Shown: positions 1-6,754 of the stretch, one piece after another
How the letters are laid out: every line of letters starts with the position of its first letter
How positions within the stretch are numbered: the first letter of the stretch is position 1
Origin: CAMYJH01 sp041589735
GTDB taxonomy: Bacteria > Pseudomonadota > Gammaproteobacteria > HK1
Direction: 5' to 3'
Length of the DNA: 11,734 nt
Assembly: GCA_041589735.1 (NCBI GenBank)
Contig: JBFHVA010000104.1
Span: 1 to 11,734, forward strand
Position numbers and translations under genes: made by a program
The notes under the pieces: model-generated
What the model was told of the DNA's origin: nothing
Database searches by the model: none
What the model saw: only the letters and a program-made list of their open reading frames with translations

Positions 1-273
1 GCGTTGGATGGTTACGCCAGTGCCGTTGGACTGGCATTTCAAATTCGCGATGACATCCTCGACATTGAAGGCGATACCGAAACTATCGGCAAGCAGAGCG
101 GCGCTGACATGGCGCTCAATAAACCGACCTACCCGGCCATCATTGGGATCGACGCGGCAAAGCTCAAGGCGGGGGAGCTCCACGAAGCGGCACTTAAATG
201 CCTCCAAGCTTTCGGCGCAGAAGCCGATCCGCTGCGCTGGCTGTCTGAATTCATCGTCAAGCGACCGAGCTGA
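1..273 (+). CDS. ispA: Farnesyl/geranyl diphosphate synthase, C-terminal part (5' end outside window)
   Basis: This is the last 90 codons of a short-chain trans-prenyl diphosphate synthase, which condenses isopentenyl diphosphate with allylic diphosphates in the cytosol to make farnesyl diphosphate for quinones and undecaprenyl phosphate. What is visible is the second aspartate-rich motif, FQIRDDILDIEGD, with DDxxD at residues 17-21 of the fragment (nt 49-63), which binds Mg2+ and diphosphate. It is followed by the usual GKQSGAD and NKPTYPAI segment and a C-terminal helix ending in FIVKRPS. The frame is open from base 1 and stops with TGA at 271-273. The fragment fits the C-terminal third of IspA of about 295 residues. 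A longer-chain prenyl synthase is possible, but the short tail and the GADMALNKPTYP segment favour IspA. The next gene in the same direction is folE2, 207 nt away. Confidence 0.9.
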   Translation, partial: ALDGYASAVGLAFQIRDDILDIEGDTETIGKQSGADMALNKPTYPAIIGIDAAKLKAGELHEAALKCLQAFGAEADPLRWLSEFIVKRPS

Positions 274-292
274 GCTCCGATTTCCGCGCGCT

Positions 293-370
293 CATATTTC
301 GCCGACGGCGCGAAAGCGCAGGCTTTGCGGGGCCGCCGAGTGGCGGGCCAAAGCGGCCGCGAGTAATATG
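293..370. repeat. Folded palindromic element in the ispA-folE2 spacer
   Basis: The spacer contains a nested set of inverted repeats. The outer stem pairs CATATTTCGC (293-302) with GCGA-GT-AATATG (359-370), 10 bp with a 2-nt bulge. Inside it lie a perfect small hairpin GCGC-GAAA-GCGC (308-319) with a GNRA-type loop, and a larger GC-rich hairpin (322-354) whose base is GCTTTG/CAAAGC and whose top pairs GCCGCC with GGCGGGC around GAGT. The whole would form a three-way junction of 78 nt. No T-tract follows, so it is not a standard intrinsic terminator. It may be a dispersed REP-like palindrome or a structured leader of folE2. I infer this from complementarity only. Confidence 0.6.
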
Positions 371-480
371 GGTTGAACCAGCGTGGCCTTGCCCGCATCT
401 ATCGCTTGTTAGGAGCCGAGATCGGGGCGCCCCACCCGAAGGCCGCGCAAGCCGCCCACCGAATCCTGGAGCTGATTTTA

Positions 481-1299
481 ATGAGTCGACCCGCAAGCGT
501 AGTGCCAAAAATCTCTGAAGCGCCCTCGATCGCCGACGTCCAGGGCAGCCCGGATACGCGCCGCATTCCCATCGACAAAGTGGGCATCAAGGGTATTCGA
601 CACCCGGTGCGGGTCCGCGACCGCAGCCTTGGAGAGCAGCACACCATCGCCACTTTCAGCATGTACGTAAATCTGCCGGACGATTTTAAAGGCACGCACA
701 TGTCCCGGTTCGTGGAAATTCTCAACGACCACGAGTACGAGATCTCTTTGGAGTCCTTTCGCGAGATGCTCACGGAGATGACCGAGGTGCTGGGCGCAAA
801 ATCGGGTCACATCGAAATGAGCTTCCCCTACTTCATCGAAAAAAAGGCACCGGTTACCGGTGTTAAAAGCCTTATGGATTACGCGGTAACCTTGATTGGG
901 GAGGTTTCCGACGGCTCTCCCCACATCGACGTCCGGGTCGAGGTTCCGGTAACCAGTTTGTGTCCCTGTTCCAAGGAAATTTCGGACTACGGCGCGCACA
1001 ATCAGCGCTCGCACGTTACTGTGACCGCCAGGACCACAGGTTTTGTGTGGATCGAAGAACTGATCGAGATGGTTGAAAAGGAAGCGTCGTGCGAGCTCTA
1101 CGGATTACTCAAGCGGCCAGACGAAAAATTCGTCACCGAACGCGCTTATGACAATCCGAAGTTTGTCGAGGACATGGTCCGGGATGTGGCAGCGCGACTG
1201 AATGAAGACGACCGCATTATCGAATACATGGTGGAATCCGAGAACTTCGAGTCCATTCACAACCACTCGGCCTACGCTCAGGTGCGCAAGAGCAAGTAG
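481..1299 (+). CDS. folE2: GTP cyclohydrolase FolE2 (type IB)
   Basis: FolE2 converts GTP to 7,8-dihydroneopterin triphosphate in the cytosol, the first step of tetrahydrofolate synthesis and of the queuosine branch. It replaces the Zn-dependent FolE in many bacteria and can use other metals. The 272-residue length fits the family. The signature is clear: SRPASVVPKISEAPSIADVQ near the N-terminus, IPIDKVGIKGIRHPV at about residues 29-43, and the active-site segment CPCSKEISDYGAHNQRSHV with C161, C163, H173 and H178, followed by acidic segments near the C-terminus (ENFESIHNHSAYA). I chose ATG 481 because GGAG lies at 468-471, 9 nt before it, and family members begin here. The frame is open further up to TTG 373, but that extension is unlike the family. 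Its stop lies 9 nt from the stop of the convergent FIST gene. I saw no obvious Zur box. Confidence 0.95.
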   Translation: MSRPASVVPKISEAPSIADVQGSPDTRRIPIDKVGIKGIRHPVRVRDRSLGEQHTIATFSMYVNLPDDFKGTHMSRFVEILNDHEYEISLESFREMLTEMTEVLGAKSGHIEMSFPYFIEKKAPVTGVKSLMDYAVTLIGEVSDGSPHIDVRVEVPVTSLCPCSKEISDYGAHNQRSHVTVTARTTGFVWIEELIEMVEKEASCELYGLLKRPDEKFVTERAYDNPKFVEDMVRDVAARLNEDDRIIEYMVESENFESIHNHSAYAQVRKSK

Positions 1300-1308
1300 C
1301 CAACAACC

Positions 1309-2427
1309 TCAAACGAAGAGCGTCAACACGCCCGTATATCCGTAAAGCCGGTCGTTGGAAATTTCTCCGTTGCCGAAAAAACCCGCCAGCGGCAGACTGC
1401 CGATGGTGCCCTGAATGATCTTGAGCTCGCGCGAATCCGGGCCGAACAGGTTCGGGCCGCGGGCGACGCAGGAAAAATACACGCCGCCCTTAGGTGTGGC
1501 GTCGAGTCCCTTCTTCAGCTCTCCGAGCATTCTTAAGAGATCGCTTTCCGCCGACGACGGGTCGCGCTTGCAGAACATGATCTGCTCAACGTCGTCCACA
1601 AGTTCACCTACGGCTATGGCGCCCCGTTCCGGGTCAATTCCCATCAAATTGCGCACCACGTAGTCCCCGGTGTCGCTTCCGGTTACCGGGATCGCCACGT
1701 GGATGGAGCCGGCGAGCGTCGCCGGGTTGACGTCTCCCAGGGCGGCGATGTCTTCAGCGAAAACTTCCACCGCCGAGCGGCCGTCGAGAGTGAATACCAC
1801 GTTGCCGTCAGCACGCCCGACCGCATGGCGCGGGCCGATGGGCGTGCAGCCCTGGCTGAGCCGGGTGCAAACCGCTACCTCGCCGCCGAACAAAACTCCA
1901 GAAATTCCGCCCTCGACGACTTTGTCGGCGAGCTGAAAATGCGAAAGCCGCGCGCTGGATAAGCCACCCACCAGAAAGCCTCCCCCGAGCCTCGAGGAAA
2001 GGCTGGCGATGATGGCTTCCAGATCCGGGTTGCGCGGATCTCCGTGGACGATTCCGAATCGCGGGCTGGTCTCGTCGATCCAGCGCTCGATTCCCGGATC
2101 GAAATCGGACAGGTCGACCCTCGACGAACTGAATACCCGGAAATTCGACTCCGGCAGCTCCAAGGTCAGTAAGGCCACCGCCGGAGCATCGAAGTACTCA
2201 ATTCCATCACTGCAAATGCCCGCACCGACCGTTCCACTCCAGTGCGCGACATCAGACTGCTCACGCAGTCGGCGAAGCGCCTCGGCGGCGTCACCGCCGA
2301 CGGCCTCCGTGAGATAGCAAAATCCCAGGTTCGCCTCTCGTCCGGCCGGGCCGAGACCTTCCAGCGCGTGGTCAATGGCGGTACGCCAGTCCTCGCCGGA
2401 AGCGTGAGCAAAATGGATGCTGCGCAT
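1309..2427 (-). CDS. FIST N/C-domain ligand-sensing protein
   Basis: This is a 372-residue protein with the FIST architecture: FIST_N over roughly residues 25-215 (LGFCYLTEAVGG, HWSGTVGAGICSDG, GGGFLVGGLSSA) and FIST_C over roughly 235-370 (SAVEVFAEDIA, LMGIDPERGAIAVGE, GVYFSCVARGPNLFG, LAGFFGNGEI). FIST domains are predicted small-ligand sensors, possibly for amino acids, usually fused or linked to kinases, cyclases or chemoreceptors. Here the sensor stands alone, with no output domain, signal peptide or membrane segment, so it should be cytosolic. I chose ATG 2427 because GGGGGAG lies a few bases upstream on the minus strand. The frame continues to an ATG at 2517, but that extension runs through hairpins and has no ribosome site. 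A TATAGT -10-like hexamer and a perfect dyad sit just upstream. The nearest two-component genes, pdsRS, are divergent; a functional link is possible but unproven. Confidence 0.85.
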   Translation of the reverse strand: MRSIHFAHASGEDWRTAIDHALEGLGPAGREANLGFCYLTEAVGGDAAEALRRLREQSDVAHWSGTVGAGICSDGIEYFDAPAVALLTLELPESNFRVFSSSRVDLSDFDPGIERWIDETSPRFGIVHGDPRNPDLEAIIASLSSRLGGGFLVGGLSSARLSHFQLADKVVEGGISGVLFGGEVAVCTRLSQGCTPIGPRHAVGRADGNVVFTLDGRSAVEVFAEDIAALGDVNPATLAGSIHVAIPVTGSDTGDYVVRNLMGIDPERGAIAVGELVDDVEQIMFCKRDPSSAESDLLRMLGELKKGLDATPKGGVYFSCVARGPNLFGPDSRELKIIQGTIGSLPLAGFFGNGEISNDRLYGYTGVLTLFV

Positions 2428-2428
2428 G

Positions 2429-2451
2429 GACCGCTCCCCCATTGAGCGGTC
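2429..2451. promoter_or_regulatory. Perfect 8-bp dyad at the FIST gene start
   Basis: GACCGCTC (2429-2436) and GAGCGGTC (2444-2451) are exact reverse complements separated by 7 nt. On the minus strand the dyad ends one base before the FIST start codon, and its spacer and right arm contain the GGGGGAG ribosome-binding site. It could be an operator lying over the transcription start, or an RNA hairpin hiding the ribosome site. Confidence 0.55.
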
Positions 2452-2452
2452 T

Positions 2453-2458
2453 ACTATA
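2453..2458 (-). promoter_or_regulatory. Candidate -10 hexamer for the FIST gene
   Basis: TATAGT on the minus strand lies 25 nt before the FIST ATG, preceded by GGAGA. It would place transcription start near 2446, inside the dyad at 2429-2451. The -35 region at the expected distance is poor, so the promoter is weak or activator-dependent, if real. Confidence 0.35.
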
Positions 2459-2499
2459 TCTCCGCTTTTCGGTTCGGGACACGCAACGTCAAGCAAAGC

Positions 2500-2527
2500 C
2501 CCGCCCCGGTGGGACACCGGAGGCGGG
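2500..2527 (-). terminator. GC-rich hairpin upstream of the FIST gene
   Basis: CCCGCCCCGGT (2500-2510) pairs with ACCGGAGGCGGG (2516-2527), 11 bp with one bulged base and a 5-nt loop. Read on the minus strand, it is followed by GCTTTGCTT, a short T-rich stretch. It could end transcription of the small membrane-protein ORF at 2577-2732 before the FIST gene. The T-tract is poor, so termination is uncertain. Confidence 0.4.
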
Positions 2528-2576
2528 TCAATGATCCAATTGAGGGCCGGCGGCGACTCGCAATGACCGGATCGGC

Positions 2577-2732
2577 CTACGCCGCCAGGACCACCCCCAT
2601 GACCAGCGCCGCGAGCACCAGGGCAATGAATGCTCCCGCAATCAGGGCCTCGGCCAGCAGCCTTGCAAGAGCCTGCATCGGCCCCTGGCGTTTAGATAGT
2701 GTCTGCACAGGTTGCATTCTCACCATGCCCAT
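2577..2732 (-). CDS. Possible 51-residue single-pass membrane protein
   Basis: This short reading frame encodes 51 residues. The first half is polar and basic (MGMVRMQPVQTLSKRQGP). Then comes a helical segment QALARLLAEAL and a hydrophobic stretch IAGAFIALVLAALVMGVVLA (about residues 31-50), long enough to cross a membrane, ending at TAG. I do not recognise a family. Other in-frame ATGs at 2726 and 2717 could be the start; none has a strong ribosome site, which lowers confidence. In favour are the clean split into a charged N-terminus and one hydrophobic helix, the otherwise empty 491-nt interval, and the hairpin at 2500-2527 downstream of its stop. It reads in the same direction as the FIST gene and away from pdsR. 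Confidence 0.45.
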   Translation of the reverse strand: MGMVRMQPVQTLSKRQGPMQALARLLAEALIAGAFIALVLAALVMGVVLAA

Positions 2733-2773
2733 CGGCGTTTACTAAGTTCGATACTGGTAGAAGATAGCGCTCG

Positions 2774-2796
2774 GGGTGTCTAAAGATGAGGCACCC
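2774..2796. repeat. Dyad upstream of pdsR
   Basis: GGGTGTCT (2774-2781) and AGGCACCC (2789-2796) pair over 8 positions with a single G-T wobble, separated by AAAGATG. It lies 123 nt before the pdsR start, a plausible place for a regulator site or leader hairpin. There is no T-tract on the plus strand. Confidence 0.35.
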
Positions 2797-2918
2797 TGAA
2801 GACAAACTATGGCAAAAAAATGGAAACTTGCCCAAGGCCACGGCGGCATCTTGCCGGGTGCAGTACCCTTATCGGCGCGGGCAACCCCCGCTGCTTGAAT
2901 CCGGCTCCAGGAGGACCC

Positions 2919-3611
2919 ATGGGCAGACAGATCGCCATCGTCGAGGACGAGGAAGCGATACGGGAAAATTACGCCGAGGCTTTTCGTCGTCAGGGCTACA
3001 CGGTTTCCACCTATGCCGATCGGCAGGCCGCCCTGTCCCGTTTCCGCGAGCGACTCCCCGACCTCGCTATCCTGGACATAGGCCTGGGACCCGAAGCCGA
3101 GGGCGGTTTCGACCTGTGCCGGGAGCTGCGGGCGCTCTCGTCCGGTCTGCCCATCATTTTCCTTACCGCCCGGGACAGCGACCTGGACACCATTTCCGGC
3201 CTGCGCTTAGGCGCGGACGATTACCTGACCAAGGACATCAGCCTCTCCCATCTGCTGGCGAGAGTGGCGGCCTTGTTCCGCCGGGTCGAAGCGCTGCGCA
3301 CGCCCGCCGATACCCAGGCCGTCCTGGAACGTGGCCGTCTTACCCTGGACGCGGATCGAATCTCCTGTTCTTGGGACGGTCAGGCGGTCGAGCTGACGGT
3401 CACGGAGTTCTGGATCGTCCACGCTCTGGTGCGCTTTCCCGGACACGTAAAGTCCCGGGATCAGCTCATGGAGGAAGCCAACGTGGTGGTAGACGACAGC
3501 ACTATCACTTCACACATCAAACGAATCCGGCGAAAGTTCCAGGCTCTGGACCCCGACTTCGATTGCATCGACACGGTTTATGCCATGGGCTATCGCTGGA
3601 CATGCGGCTGA
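2919..3611 (+). CDS. pdsR: PdsR-type DNA-binding response regulator (dedicated sortase system family)
   Basis: This is a 230-residue OmpR-type response regulator. The receiver domain (about 1-120) has the acidic pair D10-E11, phospho-acceptor D53 in LAILDIGLG, T83 in FLTAR, and K105 in DDYLTKDIS. The C-terminal winged helix (about 130-228) has LTVTEFWIVHALVRFPGHVKS, the recognition-helix region DDSTITSHIKRIRRKF and a terminal DTVYAMGYRW. The pattern AIVEDEEAIRENYAEAFRRQGY and the phrase VVVDDSTITSHIKRIRRKFQALDPDFD match my memory of the family annotated as proteobacterial dedicated sortase system response regulator (TIGR03787). ATG 2919 is supported by a perfect AGGAGG at 2909-2914; the frame is open upstream to 2820 without support. 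The kinase gene follows directly, so the two are probably one operon. A general OmpR-family assignment is certain; the Pds assignment is from recalled family pattern. Confidence 0.9.
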   Translation: MGRQIAIVEDEEAIRENYAEAFRRQGYTVSTYADRQAALSRFRERLPDLAILDIGLGPEAEGGFDLCRELRALSSGLPIIFLTARDSDLDTISGLRLGADDYLTKDISLSHLLARVAALFRRVEALRTPADTQAVLERGRLTLDADRISCSWDGQAVELTVTEFWIVHALVRFPGHVKSRDQLMEEANVVVDDSTITSHIKRIRRKFQALDPDFDCIDTVYAMGYRWTCG

Positions 3612-3642
3612 GCGAATCCGATTCGGGCCTGAGAGCGAGACT

Positions 3643-5697
3643 TTGTTGCGACTGAGCATCCGCGCCAAGGTCCTGATGGCCTCGGCGGTATTGCTGGTTA
3701 TCCCCTACGCGGGCTATCGCTACGTCCAGGAAATGGAGAATTTTCTCCGCGACGGGCTAGAAGCCTCGGTGTTGGGCGCGGCCCAGGCGCTGGCGGGCGC
3801 GTTACACGACCGGGTGGATCTGCTCGAGCAATACGCCTCGCTCAGCGAGGACGCGGCGTTTGAAATATTCGTTCATCCCCTGGCCTATGCGATGCAGGTG
3901 GACGGCTACGATGAGGATTGGGAGGACTATCGCGACAACTTCAAACCCGTTCCCGGCGCCGGCGGGGACTCGGGGTTCGCTGCCCGGTACCTGGCGGGAC
4001 ACAACGGGGATTACCTCTACCTGCTGATCGACGTCACCGATTCCCGATTGAGCTACCGACGTCCGGGATTTCCCCAAAGCCTGGCCGGCGACTTGGTGGA
4101 CCTTCGCCTGGGCGGAGGCTCCGGCGAAAGCCGGCGCTATCGCATCTCCCCTATCGCCCCGGGCCGGGTCAGCGTGTACACGGTCGATGCGCCAGATCCG
4201 CTGACCCCGCTCAGTCGCCGGGAACCTCGAATTTGGGCCCAGTGGCAGCCGAACTCCGGGGGCTACACGGTGGAGCTTCGGATCCCCCTGAGCCTGCTGA
4301 AACCGCGGATGGCGCTCGATATCGCCGACGTCGATCCGACCCAGGGCAAAGCCTCACAGATCCTTTCGACCGCAGCCGGGAGTGACGCGGTGCCGGGTCG
4401 GCTCGTGTTTCCATCCCCCGGCATCGAAGGCGTTATCCGCAGCTTGGGCCGAAATCCGGGACGCAGAATTCATGTCGTAGACACCCGGGGCCGGGTGCTG
4501 GCAAGTGGAGGCAGCCTGGAGAAACAGACCACGCCGGTAAAAATCAATCCACTGTTTGCGTTTCTCTTGCGTCCGCCGCCAGCGGATCTTTTTGAACAGT
4601 CCACCGTCGCCGGCGAGCTCACAGGTTCGGAACTCGACGCTGCGCTGGAGGGGCTGGAGGCGGCGCGCTGGAAAAGCACCGGTAATCCCGAGGTATTCGT
4701 CGTCTCCGCGGCCTACCCCATCTGGATTGGAGACAAAGTGGCCGGGGCGGTGGTGGTGGAGGAGACCTCGCTCAGCATTCAGACGGTTCGCCGCCAGGCT
4801 CTCGCCGAATTGTTCACTACCACCCTAATCGTCTTTTGCGGCGCCGGGCTGCTGTTGTTTCTTTTCGCCGATCGCATCAGTCGACGGTTGAGGAAGCTGC
4901 GCGACGAAGCCGAAGGCGCCATAGACGAGCATGGCCGCCTGGTAGGACAGGTGACGGGAATGAGCGGCAGCGACGAGATCGGGGACTTGGGACGCAGCTT
5001 TTCCAGCCTGATGGAGCGTCTGCGCCAGTACAACCACTATCTCGAGCAGCTTGCGCGGCGGCTTTCCCACGAGCTGCGCACGCCGCTGGCGGTCATACGC
5101 TCGTCGCTGGACACCCTCGCTCTGGGCGAAAACGGCTCCAGGAAATACGTGGATCGTGCCCAGGAAGGACTCTCCCGGCTGGACACCGTGATCGTGCGCA
5201 TGAGCGAGGCAACACGTCTTGAAGAAGCCATGCAAAGCGCCGAGCGGGAACGCTTCAACCTCGATCAAATGCTCGCCGCCAGCGTCGAGGGCTATCGGCA
5301 GACCTGGCCCGACACGCCCATGACTTACTCGGGACCGGACGAAGCATGCACCATTGACGGGGTACCGGACCTTATCGCCCAGCTGCTGGACAAGCTGGTG
5401 TCGAACGCTCGCGATTTCGCCACCCCCGGCAGCGTGGTTACGGTAAGGCTGTCCAGGACGAAGTCCAAGGCCGTTTTGGAGGTCGAGAATGACGGCCCGC
5501 CGCTGCCGGCCGCCATGGAGGGCAAGCTGTTCGAGTCCATGGTGTCATTTCGCGGCAGCGAAAAAAGCGCTGAGCCACATTTGGGGCTGGGGCTTTATAT
5601 CGTTCGTCTGATCGCCGAGTACCACGGCGCAAAAGCCCAGGCGGAGAACCGCCCCGGCGGCGAAGGCGTCACGGTGCGGGTGATTTTTCCACTGTAG
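3643..5697 (+). CDS. pdsS: PdsS-type sensor histidine kinase with periplasmic CBM9-like domain
   Basis: This is an inner-membrane histidine kinase, 684 residues from TTG 3643. Residues 10-25 form the first membrane helix. Residues 28-387 are periplasmic; about 85-230 resemble a CBM9/DOMON-like fold (VDGYDEDWEDY, DYLYLLIDVTD, GDLVDLRLGG, YTVELRIPLSLL). A second membrane helix lies near 390-409, followed by HAMP, HisKA with LSHELRTPL (H476), and HATPase with N588 in VSNARD and GLGLYIVRLI. It should phosphorylate the adjacent regulator at D53. Length, order and neighbour match the family annotated as dedicated sortase system histidine kinase (TIGR03785). The start is uncertain. ATG 3580 would overlap pdsR by 32 nt and add 21 charged residues before the membrane helix, with no ribosome site. 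TTG 3643 follows GAGAGCGAG and gives the expected short N-terminus, so I prefer it. A CCGGCG/CGCCGG hairpin (5735-5761) lies beyond the stop. Confidence 0.9.
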   Translation: MLRLSIRAKVLMASAVLLVIPYAGYRYVQEMENFLRDGLEASVLGAAQALAGALHDRVDLLEQYASLSEDAAFEIFVHPLAYAMQVDGYDEDWEDYRDNFKPVPGAGGDSGFAARYLAGHNGDYLYLLIDVTDSRLSYRRPGFPQSLAGDLVDLRLGGGSGESRRYRISPIAPGRVSVYTVDAPDPLTPLSRREPRIWAQWQPNSGGYTVELRIPLSLLKPRMALDIADVDPTQGKASQILSTAAGSDAVPGRLVFPSPGIEGVIRSLGRNPGRRIHVVDTRGRVLASGGSLEKQTTPVKINPLFAFLLRPPPADLFEQSTVAGELTGSELDAALEGLEAARWKSTGNPEVFVVSAAYPIWIGDKVAGAVVVEETSLSIQTVRRQALAELFTTTLIVFCGAGLLLFLFADRISRRLRKLRDEAEGAIDEHGRLVGQVTGMSGSDEIGDLGRSFSSLMERLRQYNHYLEQLARRLSHELRTPLAVIRSSLDTLALGENGSRKYVDRAQEGLSRLDTVIVRMSEATRLEEAMQSAERERFNLDQMLAASVEGYRQTWPDTPMTYSGPDEACTIDGVPDLIAQLLDKLVSNARDFATPGSVVTVRLSRTKSKAVLEVENDGPPLPAAMEGKLFESMVSFRGSEKSAEPHLGLGLYIVRLIAEYHGAKAQAENRPGGEGVTVRVIFPL

Positions 5698-5764
5698 TCA
5701 TCTCAATGATGACGCGACGAAGGGTTCGCGCAGACCGGCGAGCGCACATGGAACGCGCCGGAGC

Positions 5765-6592
5765 TCAAGTCGCGCTGCGCTTGGCTTCGTTCCAGAGTGC
5801 CTCCAGGGTTTCGGTATCGGCTTGCTCCACGCTTCGGCCGTCGCGGTCGAGACTGCGCTCGATATACCTGAAACGGCGCTCGAATTCGGTGTTGGAATTG
5901 CGAAGCGCCATCTCCGCATCGATGCTCAGATGTCGCGCCAGATTCACGCAGCTGAAGATGAGATCTCCGAGCTCCGCGGCAACCCGAGCCGCCGGCGCGT
6001 CTTCCTCAATCGCCTGACGAAGCTCCAAGATCTCTTCTTCCAATTTAGGCACCACCTCCGCTGCCGACGGCCAGTCAAACCCTGCCGTGGCGGCGCGCTT
6101 TTGCAGCTTCTGCGCGCGCTTGACCGCAGGAAGTCCCTCCGGAACGTGATCCAGCAGGCTCTCTTCCCCATCTTTGGACCCGCGTTTGTGCCGTTCCCGG
6201 GCCTTGTGCGCTTCCCAGCTCAACGTCTGAGACTCGAGGTCGCCCACGGGTTCATCGCCGAACACGTGCGGGTGGCGACGAATCATCTTGTCCACGATGG
6301 CATTCACCACGTCGTCAAAATCGAAGGCGCCTTTTTCACGCGCCATCTGCGCGTGAAATACAACCTGGAACAGCAAATCGCCGAGCTCGTCAATGAGCGC
6401 CTCCGTGTCCCCGCGGCTGATGGCGTCGGCAACCTCATAGGCTTCCTCGATCGTGTAAGGGGCGATGGTTTGAAAATTCTGTTTCCGGTCCCAGGGGCAA
6501 CCGGTAGTCGGATGGCGTAATTCAGCCATCACGTCGAGCAAAGTTTTTATGGACTCAGTCGAGCGTTTGGTTGGAGAATCGCGATGCGGCAT
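5765..6592 (-). CDS. mazG: Nucleoside triphosphate pyrophosphohydrolase MazG
   Basis: MazG hydrolyses (d)NTPs to the monophosphate and pyrophosphate in the cytosol, cleans the nucleotide pool and in E. coli modulates (p)ppGpp. The 275-residue protein has two tandem all-alpha MazG domains. The N-terminal one contains GCPWDRKQ, the metal-binding pair EEAYE (49-53) and DELGDLLFQ (E69, D72), and the linker RRHPHVFGD. The C-terminal one contains FDWP, LEEEILELRQAI and AELGDLIFSCVNLAR. Length is close to the E. coli protein (263). The start at 6592 lacks a clear ribosome site, and the first 12 residues are not conserved, so initiation could be slightly further in. It is divergent from slt and convergent with pdsS, with 67 nt between the stops. 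Confidence 0.95.
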   Translation of the reverse strand: MPHRDSPTKRSTESIKTLLDVMAELRHPTTGCPWDRKQNFQTIAPYTIEEAYEVADAISRGDTEALIDELGDLLFQVVFHAQMAREKGAFDFDDVVNAIVDKMIRRHPHVFGDEPVGDLESQTLSWEAHKARERHKRGSKDGEESLLDHVPEGLPAVKRAQKLQKRAATAGFDWPSAAEVVPKLEEEILELRQAIEEDAPAARVAAELGDLIFSCVNLARHLSIDAEMALRNSNTEFERRFRYIERSLDRDGRSVEQADTETLEALWNEAKRSAT

Positions 6593-6754
6593 GGGAATTC
6601 GGGGTTCGTAAAATGACGGAATCGGGTTGCGGAGTAATCCTGCGGCGACTAATAACTATGTATAACAACGAGACTTTCCGTTAAACAGCAGGTGAAATCC
6701 ACCACGGCTTTTTGTTCCCGGGATTGTCTTTCTGATCCACGGGAGCCGCGGGGT

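Noticed and set aside
373..480. In-frame N-terminal extension of folE2 from TTG 373
   Set aside because: The added 36 residues do not resemble FolE2, and ATG 481 has a good ribosome site and the family start.
2428..2517. In-frame N-terminal extension of the FIST protein to ATG 2517
   Set aside because: It runs through a dyad and part of a hairpin and has no ribosome site; ATG 2427 has GGGGGAG.
2786..3655. 289-codon plus-strand frame overlapping pdsR
   Set aside because: It is a shadow of pdsR in another frame: arginine-, proline- and glycine-rich with no domain.
5735..5761. CCGGCG/CGCCGG inverted repeat between pdsS and mazG as a bidirectional terminator
   Set aside because: The loop is 15 nt and there is no T-tract; the position fits, but the structure is too weak to annotate.
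5822..6520. 232-codon plus-strand frame inside mazG
   Set aside because: It is antisense to a well-supported MazG gene.
6638..6666. slt promoter with TATAAC -10
   Set aside because: The -10 is good but no acceptable -35 lies at 16-18 nt, so I left it as a remark under slt.
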